Notes under the pieces: generated by a model | Database searches by the model: none | The model's input: only the letters and a program-made list of their open reading frames with translations | Told to the model about the DNA's origin: nothing | Assembly (NCBI RefSeq): GCF_932274485.2 | Contig: NC_065885.2 | Location: 42,049,062 to 42,113,061 of the forward strand | Reading direction: 5' to 3' | Source of the DNA: Patella vulgata | Taxonomy: Eukaryota > Mollusca > Gastropoda > Patellidae | DNA: 64,000 nt | Position numbers and translations under genes: made by a program | Part shown: positions 33,691 through 43,053 of the stretch, piece after piece | How positions within the stretch are numbered: position 1 is the stretch's first letter | How the letters are laid out: each line of letters begins with the position of its first letter

Positions 33691-34635
33691 TTATACGCCC
33701 ACATTGAAATGTGGTCGTATATTGTCGTCGCCCCCGACCGTCCGGCGTGCGTCCGCTCTAGAGGCTAAAGTTAATATCCGATTGACTTTAAATTTATACA
33801 CAGTGTTTAAGGTCATGAAGCGAAGAAGCCTATTGATTTTCAGCGATTTCCGATAATTACTGCCCGAGTTATGGCCCTTGATCACTTCAAAATATCTTGT
33901 GGACGCTCTAGAGATCAAAGTTAATTTCCAATTGACGTTAAATTTATACATAGTGTTTAAGGTCATGAGACGAAGAAGCCTATTGATTTTCAGCGATTTC
34001 CAATAAGTACTGCCAGAGTTATGGCCCTTGATCACTTCAAAAAATCTTGTGGACGCTCTAAAGGCCAAAGTTAATATCCGATTGACTTTAAATTTATACA
34101 CAGTGTTTAAGGTCATAAGACGAAGAAGTCTATTGATTTTCAGCGATTTCAGATAATTACTGCCAGAGTTATGGCCCTTGATCACTTTGAAAAATCTTGT
34201 GGTCGCTCTAGAGGCTAAAGTCAATATCCGATTGACTTTAAATTTATACACAGTGTTTAAGGTCATAAGATGAAGTCTATTAATTTTCAGTGATTTTCGA
34301 TAATTACTGTCACAGTTATGGCCCTTGATCACTTTGAAAAATCTTGTGACACTCTAGAGGCTAAAGTTATCATCCGATTGACTTCAGATTGATACACAGA
34401 GTTTAAGAGCTTGAGACGAACAAGTATATTGATTTTCAATGAATTTTTATGACTTGAACAGCTAAATCCATGATATTAAAAACCAAACAAATTCTAATGG
34501 TTTTCTGATAAATACTTCATGAGTGTATTATAAATGTTTCATTACCGAAAGAAGTAAAAATATGCGACAACACTTGTTGACTGCCCGGACGATTTAGCTG
34601 CTGTGGGCGTATGTTTCGTTGCCTGGCAACCTATC
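33691..34635 (+). mobile_element. HINE-B, intact copy
   Basis: The 5' end TTATACGCCCACATTG folds with AATGTGGTCGTAT; 'tgtcgtcgcccc' follows. Four to five units of a 150-bp satellite follow, recognisable by 'gattgactttaaatttatac' and 'gttatggcccttgatcac'. The 3' part ends 'gctgtgggcgtatg', hairpin GTTGCCTGGCAAC, 'ctatc'. The host family A word 'cacaattttt|atccgattt' is split precisely. The open frame of 213 codons on the minus strand (33691-34332) only reflects the 150-bp unit being divisible by three. Confidence 0.8.
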
Positions 34636-35276
34636 TTTATCCGATTTCAACGAAACTTCAAATATAGCTTTATCTCCCTAAGATCTCGGTTCCTTTCGAT
34701 ATTGGCATGTATCGGACCATAACTTCATGGATTATGGCCCCTGATTGTACGAAACATCGCGTTTTTAGCCTGTGGACACTCTAGAGGTCACAATTTTGAT
34801 CCGATTTTGTTGAAAATTGAAATGCATGTTTATAACCTCAAATATCTTGGTTCTTTTCGATATTCGCGCATATCGGATCGTAACTTCCTGAATTATGGCC
34901 CCTGATTGTACGAAAATTCGCGATTTGAGCTTGTGGTCCCTCCAGAGGTCACAATTCCTATCCAATTTAAAAAACCGTATTAGTATATCACCGTTACACC
35001 GTAATGAAGGTTGAGTTCGAATTTCGTGAAAATCGGACTAAACCTGACGGACAAAATAGCCGCCGCTCGTACGCGAATAGTTTAAAAATATGGTATATCA
35101 AGGTTGTTGACCCTGTAGAGGTCACACTTTTAATCCGATTTTGATAAACTTGAAATGCGTGTTTATAACCCAAAGATCTTGGTTCCTTTCGATATTTGCG
35201 CATATCGGATCGTACGTCCTGAATTATGGCCCCTGATTGTACGAAAAATCACCTTTTTATACGCCCACATTGAAAT

Positions 35277-36344
35277 CAGGGGGGCAGGGAGGAGGGGCAG
35301 CTGCCCCCCTAACTTTCGGGCAAGCTGACATTTCGGGCAGACGGGTAAAGTGAAAAAAAATTGTTATTTCATCTACTTGGCAAAATAAAGTGCCCGAAAT
35401 CTAATATAACACTAATTTTACGGGCTGGAATAGCAGTAAAACGCGTTTACGGCCGTCAAATATTCCAAAATTTTCTTAGGGGGTCCATATAAGGTCAGCT
35501 CCGCTTCTTCGCCTCTCGAAGAAAACCAGCGCCGCTGTCTGTAAACCTAAATTCTTTTTGGGCATTTCTAGTTTTGCTTCCCTGTCATCGAGCCCTAATA
35601 AAACACTTATTTTAATTGAATACCACGAATTTGTACTGAGTTGACTATGGATTAAAACATTTTGTCTGGAGCCACTCTACTTTGTGCGACATTTTTCGGG
35701 CATTGATTATTATCTGTGAATGCAGCTGCAACAGTCTGATTGGATGGTTGGAATTCAGAATGGGATTTCGGTTACAAAACCATTGGATACTTTTGGAGTT
35801 GCTTACACGGGCTAGAATAGCAGAAAACGCATTTGCGGTGGTTAAATTTTCAAAAATTTCTCCGGGAGGGTGAGACCCCCATACCCCGCGACGATTGATT
35901 GGTTGTTTGGAATTCGGGTCAGCCAGACAGGCTATATTGGACCAAATTGAAGTTGCTGTATTCACAGGCTGGAATAGCCGGAAAACGCGTTTGCGGCAGT
36001 TAAATTTTCAAAATTTTCTCCCAACGGGCACGTCTCCGTGGACTGTAAACGATTGATCTTTTGATTGGAATCCGAGCCAGCCATCTTAATTAGCCTATAT
36101 TAGACCACTTTGACCTTGATTGTTCACGGGCTGAAATAGCAGGAAAATGTGTTTGCAGCCGTCAAATATCCCAAAATTTTCTTGTGGGGAGGGGTGGGGG
36201 GGGGGGGTCTACACAAGGTAAGCTCCGATTCTTCTCTTCTCGAGGAAGACCGCGCCGCTGTCTGTAAACCCGAAATTTTTTCGGGCATTTCGGGTTCCTG
36301 CCTTCCCCCCCCCCCCCAACTGTCATCGAGCCCGTACGCCTATG
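35277..36344. mobile_element. hAT-type element H8 (8-bp duplication)
   Basis: Flanked by ATTGAAAT at 35269-35276 and 36345-36352, splitting the HINE-B hairpin 'acattgaaatgtgg'. The right end in reverse reads CATAGGCGTACGGGCTCGAT. The left end starts CAGGGGGGCAGG, about 15 bases inside the terminus seen in other copies. The body is AT-rich with several repeats of a 'cgggctggaatagcaggaaa'-like word. It has no transposase and is non-autonomous. The 106-codon minus-strand frame (35645-35965) has no known domain. Confidence 0.75.
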
Positions 36345-36851
36345 ATTGAAATGTGGTCGTATATTGTCGTCGCCCCCGTCCGTCCGTCTGTCGGTCCGGC
36401 GTCCACAATTGCTTGTGGACGCTCTAGAGGCTAAAGTTAATATCTGATTGACTTTAAATTTAAACACAGTGTTTAAGGTTTTGAGATGAAGAAGCCTATT
36501 GATTTTCAGCGATTTCCGATAATTACTGCCAGAGTTATGGCCCTTGATCACTTTGAAAAATCTTTTGGACGCTCTAGAGGCCAAAGTTAATATCCAATTG
36601 ACCTTAAATTTATATACAGTGTTTGAGGTCATGAGACGAAGAAGCCGATTGATTTTCAACGATTTCCGATAATTACTGCCAGAGTTATGGCCCTTGATCA
36701 CTTCAAAAAATCTTGTGGACGCACTAAAGGCCAAAGTTAATATCCGATTGACTTTAAATTTATACACAATGTTTAAGGTCATGAGACGAAGAAACCCATT
36801 GATTTTCAGCGATTTCCGATAATTACTGCCAGAGATTATGGCCCTTGATCT

Positions 36852-38527
36852 CTTTGCAAAGTCTTGTGGATTATCTAGAGGCTAAAGTTAATATCCGATT
36901 GAGTTTAAATTGACTTTAAATTTATACACAATGTTTAAGGTCATGAGACGAAGAAACCTATTGATTTTCAACGATTTCCGATAATTACTGTCAGAGTTAT
37001 GGCCCTTGATCACTTCAAAAAATCTTGTGGATGCTCTAGAAGCGAAAGTTAATATTCGATTGACTTTAAATTTATTAACAGTGTTTAAGGTCATATTCGA
37101 TTGACTTTAAATTTATTAACAGTGTTTAAGGTCATGAGACGAAAAAGCCTATTGATTTTCAGCGATTTCCAATATTTGCTGCCAGAGTTATGGCCCTTGA
37201 TCACTTTGAAAAATCTTGTGGACGCTCTAGAGGCCAAAGTTAATATCCAATTGACTTTCAATTTATACACAGTGTTTAAGGTCATGAGACGAAGAAGCCC
37301 ATTGATTTTCAGCGATTTCCGATAATTACTGCCAGAGATATGGCCCTTGATCACTTCAAAAAATCTTGTGGATGCTTTAAAGGCTAAAGTTATCATCCGA
37401 TTGACTTCAGATTGATACACAGAGTTAAAGATCTTGAGACGAACAAGTATATTGATTTTCAATGAATTTTTATGACTTGAACAGTTAAATCCATGATATT
37501 AAAAGCTTTGCATACAAAACGTTAGCATGGGGCAGAACTTTATAAAAACCAAACAAATTCTAATAGTTTTCTGATAATTCCTTCGTGAGTTGTTGCTCTT
37601 AATCAGGTTTTAGTGTATTATAAAAGTTTCATTACCGAAAAAAGTAAAAATATGCGACAACCCTTGTTGATTGCTTGGACGATTTAGTTGCCCTTGATCA
37701 CTTCAAAAAATCTTGTGGACGCTCTAAAGGCCAAAGTTAATATCCGATTGACTTTAAATTTATACACAATGTTTAAGGTCATGAGACGAAGAAACCTATT
37801 GATTTTCAACGATTTCCGATAATTACTGTCAGAGTTATGGCCCTTGATCACTTCAAAAAATCTTGTGGATGCTCTAGAAGCGAAAGTTAATATTCGATTG
37901 ACTTTAAATTTATTAACAGTGTTTAACGTCATATTCGATTGACTTTAAATTTATTAACAGTGTTTAAGGTCATGAGACGAAAAAGCCTATTGATTTTCAG
38001 CGATTTCCAATATTTGCTACCAGAGTTATGGCCCTTGATCACTTTGAAAAATCTTGTGGACGCTCTAGAGGCCAAAGTTAATATCCAATTGACTTTCAAT
38101 TTATACACAGTGTTTAAGGTCATGAGACGAAGAAGCCCATTGATTTTCAGCGATTTCCGATAATTACTGCCAAAGTTATGGCCCTTGATCTCTTTGCAAA
38201 ATCTTGTGACGCTCTAAAGGCTAAAGTTATCATCCGATTGACTTCAGATTGATACACAGAGTTAAAGATCTTGAGACGAACAAGTATATTGATTTTCAAT
38301 GAAATTTTATGACTTGAACAGTTAAATCCATGATATTAAAAGCTTTGCATACAAAACGTTAGCATGGGGCAGAACTTTATAAAAACCAAACAAATTCTAA
38401 TAGTTTTCTGATAATTCCTTCGTGAGTTGTTGCTCTTAATCAGTTTTTAGTGTATTATAAAAGTTTCATTACCGAAAAAAGTAAAAATATGCGACAACCC
38501 TTGTTGATTGCTTGGACGATTTAGTTG
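36852..38527 (+). repeat. 838-bp tandem duplication in HINE-B
   Basis: 36852-37689 and 37690-38527 are near-identical for most of their length, including the non-satellite stretch with 'catacaaaacgttagcatgg'. The join at 37689 fuses 'gatttagttg' of the 3' part to 'cccttgatcac' of a satellite unit. Unequal exchange is the simple explanation. Confidence 0.8.
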
Positions 38528-39767
38528 CTGTGGGCGTATATTTCGTTGCCTGGCAACCTATCTTTTTAGCTTGTGGTCCCTCTGGAGGTTACAATTATTA
38601 TCCGATTTAAAAAAACCATTTGATTATATCACCGTGTTACATCGTAATGAAGGTTGACCTCGAATGTCATGAAAATCTGACCAAAACTGCCGGACAAAAT
38701 GGTGAATCAAGGTTGTGGACCCTGTAGAGGTCACAATTTTAATCCGATTTTGATGAAACTTGAAATGCATGTTTGTAACCAAACGATCTTGGTTCCTTTC
38801 AATATTTGGGCATATCGAATCGTAACGTCCTGAATTATGACCCCTGATTGTACGAAAAATCACCTTTTTTTTTAGCTTGTGGTCCCTCTGGAGGTTACAA
38901 TTATTATCCGATTTCAAAAAACGTTTGATTATATCACCGTTACACCGTAATGGAGGTTGAGTTTGAATTTCGTAAAAATCGGACCAAACTGCCCGCCCCT
39001 CAGTCATACGCAAATAGTGTAAATATCTGGTATATCAAGGTTGTGGACCCTCTTGAGGTCACAATTTTGTGCCGATTTTGATGAAACTTGAAATGCATGT
39101 TTATACCCACAGATCTTGGTTGTTTTTGATATTCGCGCATATTGGATCGAAACATCATGAATTATGGCCCCTGATTGTACGAAATATCGCATTTTTAGCT
39201 TGTGGACACTCTAGAGGTTACAATTTTGATCCGATTTTGATCAAACTTGAAATGCATGTTTATAACCCAAAGATCTTGGTTCCTTTCGATATTCGCGCAT
39301 ATCGGATTGTAACGTCCTGGATTATGGTCCGTGATTGGTCGAAAAATCACATTTTTAACTTGTGGATTCTCTAGAGGTCACAATTTGTTTTTCGTTTTTA
39401 AAAACCGTTTAGATCACTATTCCACCATGATGAAGGTTGAATTGTAATTTTGGGAAATGAAACTGCCGACAAAATGGCCGCTCTTTGTATGCAAATTGTA
39501 TATAAGTATGTAATTCAAAGGTTATGGACCCTCTAGAGGTCACAATTTTTATCTAAATTTTATATTCCAAAAATCTCAATCCCTTTTGATATTTGCGCAT
39601 TTCAGAGCATAACTTTCTGGATTTAGCTTGTTCTCTATCCATTTCTTGCAAAATGTGGGCGTATCCTGCCTGGCATCCGCTGGTTTCTATTCAAATATTT
39701 TTTTTTTTTTTTTTAAAAAAAACGGGTTAAAATTTCTTTCTTTTCGTTTTGAATATCTCAAATCTTG

Positions 39768-40152
39768 CACTGGTTCAATCTGGTTAAAACACAGATCCTA
39801 TTTCGTTTCGGTTTTATAGTTCAAAATTTCGTTTTAGTTGTCTTTACTACACTTGGATCTGGAAGAGTTGTTATTTCACTTGTATTCTGAATGGTGTCAG
39901 GGATAAGCCAATGAAACGGTCTGTTACGGCGAGCTTGAGGCGTGTTTTCCACAGAACTGTGGGTAATCCACTAGTAACATCAATGCTGATTGGTAAATCA
40001 AATGCCTGACGTCATAGGGTCATAAGTCGGTCTTTTGACCCCTGACGTCACCTATCGCTATAACCTGTCAGATCTTCATGTAGTGTAGGCCATCGAAAGT
40101 ATAAAAAAACGAAACGAAATTTAGATCTGTATTTTAATCAGATTGGCACTGG
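39768..40152. mobile_element. Long-TIR MITE L1, copy 1
   Basis: About 45-bp imperfect inverted ends containing CAATCTGGTTAAAACACAGA at the left, and CAATCTGATTAAAATACAGA in reverse at the right. Both continue into ATTTCGTTTCG. The core has GACGTCA-like words and no coding frame. The target duplication is unclear and the superfamily unknown. An inverted copy lies at 56408-56792. Confidence 0.65.
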
Positions 40153-40249
40153 TTTTGACCATATGAGGTTACCCAATTCTAGTACCGCCACCACCAAGCA
40201 AGGAAATTGATCAAAAGAGTATGTCCTTTTATTAATTGCTACCAATTGT

Positions 40250-40908
40250 AGGCGGCACACAGACACACATAAAGAAAATGGGCGTGGCTCTGCACGGTAG
40301 GGGTGTTCCTTAGTGTACAAAAAATGAGTATGCAAAGTTTCAAGATGATACGTTAAGAAATGCGGCCTGTAGACGACAAACAAACAAATACAAGAAATGG
40401 GCGTTGCTCTGCCCCTGGGGATCGGGCATGCACCAAAAACAATAGGGATCATCCATAGGGTATAAGGAATTCATACAAAATATTTTCAAGACAATCGATT
40501 AGGAATTGTGGCTTGTAGGCGGCACACAGACACACATAAAGAAAATGGGCGTGGCTCTGCACGGTAGGGGTGTTCCTTAGTGTACAAAAAATGAGTATGC
40601 AAAGTTTCAAGATGATACGTTAAGAAATGCGGCCTGTAGACGACAAACAAACAAATACAAGAAATGGGCGTGGCTCTGCCCCTGGGGGTTGGGCATGCAC
40701 CCTAAACGATAGGGATGTTCCTTATGATACAAAGAATAAGTATCTAAAGTTTCAAGACGATTCATTAAGAATTGTGGCCTGTAAACGACAAACAAATACA
40801 AAAAAAGTTTCATGATGATCACGTAAGAATTGTGGCCTGTAGGCGAGACACGCACAGACAGGGGCGACGGCAATATACGTCAACATTATGAATGTGGACC
40901 TATAAAAA
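40250..40908 (-). mobile_element. HINE-D, 5' part
   Basis: Read on the minus strand it starts at a T tract with 'ataggtccacattcataatg', a hairpin, followed by 'acgtatattgccgtcgcccc', the same 5' module as families A and B. The satellite is unrelated to theirs, with a higher-order period of 266 bp (40251 and 40517 both begin 'taggcggcacacagacacac') built of ~130-bp halves. The 3' end was not identified. Confidence 0.65.
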
Positions 40909-41084
40909 TGGATTATACATGGTCTTAATTTAGAAATTACATGAATAGAAGTTAGAAATTAGACGATAGCATGTTGGAACTTTGGACATACGGCCATATT
41001 TAATTACGTCACGATTCTACTCACACCACCGCGTCATTCGGTTGCAATTCTGGCTGACATAATCTATACCAAGAGAGATGCAGA

Positions 41085-41180
41085 CTACCATTAATTCCCC
41101 ATTGACTTCAGTGTTAATTCTGGTCTTTTTGCCCGGATCCAACTTTTCATTGGGGTGAATGCTTTTCGCCACAGTGTAAC
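41085..41180 (-). repeat. Dispersed repeat R2, copy 2
   Basis: Inverted copy of the core of the repeat at 7862-7985, with shared words 'ttccccattgacttc' and 'tgaatgcttttc'. Confidence 0.55.
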
Positions 41181-41208
41181 AAAATAGTCACTGTAGTGTC
41201 CATATCGC

Positions 41209-41506
41209 CATAGGCGTAGGAGCTCAAAGTAATTCAGAGGGGCATAAGAGAAAATTGCCCGAAATCAATACCGTTTTTTCGGGCATACATATCATAAGGG
41301 AGCTTCGGGCATATTTTCGGGCATGCAGTGGACAAGAAAAAGACGAGAAAATAATTTTCGGACAGTGTGGATCTCTTGGAAATAAGTTAGTTATATTTTT
41401 TCTCTAAACATTAATAGAAAAAAGGTCGTCGAATTTTTCATTGCCCGAAAATAGATTTGGGGGGCAAATGCCCCCGCCCCCTGCCCCCCTCCCCCAGGCG
41501 CCTATG
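41209..41506. mobile_element. hAT-type MITE in the 5' LTR
   Basis: Ends CATAGGCGTAGGAGC at the left and, in reverse, CATAGGCGCCTGGGGG at the right. CATATCGC lies on both sides (41201-41208 and 41507-41514). The 3' LTR shows the empty site 'ccatatcgcatgc' at ~52190. Related by its ends to element H8. Confidence 0.85.
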
Positions 41507-41865
41507 CATATCGCATGCTAAATGTATAATAACTGGTCCCTTTTATAATATTGTACATCACAATATATGCTCCCGTAATATCTGGATATCAGAGACAACA
41601 GTAACCTGGGTAGCGAGGCCTAAAGCCTAGCGCACACTACGCGACGACATAGGCGATTTCGGTCGCCGACGGTGAAAATTCAAAAACTCGCCTAGTGTGC
41701 GCACTCGATCGCAAGCGATTTGATCGCTGAAGTCGTCGCTTCGTCGGCGATCAATCGTGGAGTGTGCTCACCTCGGCAACGGGTTGGGCGACAGCCAAGG
41801 AACCCAAATAATCTATATAACCAATCATTTTGGGTTATTTGTCTCATGTGACATAAACACACAAT

Positions 41866-42023
41866 ATGGCTTTGCAAAACATTAACGAGACAGTTTGGAC
41901 AGATGAAAAAGAGAGTTTGTTGACTGATTAGTGGTCGCAGGAACCGTGCCTGTCCAGAGTGTTCAAAAAGAGTTGTGAAGACAAGTGCTCTGGAAGAAAT
42001 TGCCGATAAGTTGGAAATTTCAG
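41866..42023 (+). pseudogene. MADF (Myb/SANT-like) first exon of Harbinger protein 2
   Basis: Begins MALQNINETVWTDEKESLLT, matching the start of MADF domains (WTDEKxxLLxxLWSxEPCL). Further on KTSALEEIADKLEIS appears in another frame, so at least one frameshift and an in-frame TAG after LLTD have killed it. It ends at a donor 'tcag|gtaaaa'. The partner exon is 47148-47609. In active Harbingers this protein binds the transposon ends and carries the transposase to the nucleus. Confidence 0.6.
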
Positions 42024-42098
42024 GTAAAATTCGTCGATCGTTGTAGGCCTACCTTCGAACCTACATCATTCCATTGACATTGTACTTTCCCGTTCCCA

Positions 42099-42407
42099 TC
42101 CCAACCCCAAAGTGGGGATTGCTTAAGATCACAGCCAATCTGCCTCCGATCAACCAGGTACAGGTAGGCTTATCTGCAAGTTATCATAGTCTAAGTTATC
42201 ATAGTCTAGGCTTGAGATAATCTGCCTCTAGTCAATCGAGTATGGCCTAGTCAATCCCAACCCCAAAGTGGGGATTGCTTAAGATCACAGCCAATCTGCC
42301 TCCGATCAACCAGGTACAGGTAGGCTTATCTGCAAGTTATCATAGTCTAAGTTATCATAGTCTAGGCTTGAGATAATCTGCCTCTAGTCAATCGAGTATG
42401 GCCTAGA
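42099..42407 (+). repeat. ~155-bp tandem duplication
   Basis: Two nearly identical blocks, each running from 'tcccaaccccaaagtgggg' to 'gagtatggcctag'. They lie in the long intron of the MADF/BESS gene. Confidence 0.85.
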
Positions 42408-43053
42408 TTGTATATATCACCAATGTTAGCTGTAGTTTACTCTATTATGTCACTCTGACCACAATGTAGCCCAGTAGTTTCAATTCTTATATTATTCCCG
42501 GGTGCCAAGTAGGCCTAGTGTCGCTACTATCCTCATTAATTTTCTAGCGTAAAAGCCCAGAAGTCATGTATTCTGTGACAAAATAGTATTTACATTTTAA
42601 GATATTGTGAATAAAATTAGTCACATAGACCTTTTCTGTACCAAAATTAAATCTTTTATATAGCTAGAATTCTAATTAATTTCCAGTTTCTAGGCTTATC
42701 TGCAAGTTATCATAGCCTAGGCTTGAGATAATCTGCCTCTAGTCAATCGATTATGGCCTAGGCCTCGATTGTATATATCACCAAGGTTAGCTGCCCAGAG
42801 TTTACTCCAAAATGAAGTTATAGTTTACTCTATTATGTCACTCTGACCACGATGTAGCCTAGTAGTTTCAATTCTAATATTATTCCCGGGTGCCAAGTAG
42901 GCCTAGTGTCGCTACTATCCTCATTAATTTTATAGCGTAAAAGCCTAGCTGTCATGTATTCTGTGACAAAATAGTATTTACATTTTAAGATATTGTGAAT
43001 AAAATTAGTCACATAGACCTTTTCTGTACCAAAATTAAATCTTTTATATAGCT
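42408..43053 (+). repeat. ~350-bp repeat of the Harbinger interior, copies 1-2
   Basis: Two tandem copies of a block containing 'tttactctattatgtcactc', 'tattattcccgggtgccaag' and 'ttctgtgacaaaatagtatt'. A third copy is at 45718-46120 behind the LINE, and a scrap at 46434-46495 lies inside the transposase gene. Confidence 0.8.

Larger units (their letters stand above)
35257..38562 (+). mobile_element. HINE-B, second copy, enlarged
   Basis: Same ends as the copy at 33691. It lies in a T tract of the family A satellite: 'aaaaatcacc' plus Ts before, Ts plus 'agcttgtggtccc' after, and the empty site appears at ~38855. A 1,068-bp hAT element sits inside its 5' hairpin, and its satellite plus 3' part is tandemly duplicated (838 bp). 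Confidence 0.75.
33576..39683 (+). mobile_element. HINE-A, second large element
   Basis: The 5' end (TTATACGCCCACATTTTC, then 'cgtcgcccc' and repeated GTCC) and the 3' end (AAAATGTGGGCGTAT, CTGCCTGGCA and CTGG at 39683) define one family A element. Its satellite units, present at 33660, 34640-35256 and 38563-39640, are diverged. Two family B elements are inserted in it and the satellite continues in phase after each. T tracts lie outside both ends. Confidence 0.75.

Noticed and set aside
35645-35965. 106-codon frame identical to the one at 58441-58761
   Set aside because: Identity reflects the recent inverted duplication of the H8 element; the more diverged copy at 52553-53257 does not keep the frame and no domain is present.
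33691-38163. Long repetitive open frames (up to 213 codons) with a ~50-residue repeat such as KGHNSGSNYRKSLKINRLL
   Set aside because: The satellite unit is 150 bp, divisible by three, so a stop-free frame stays open across units. Both strands show such frames, and there is no start context, splice signal or known domain.
42099-42407. Direct repeat as an LTR pair
   Set aside because: The two copies are directly adjacent with no internal region, terminal TG/CA or target duplication; it is a simple tandem duplication.
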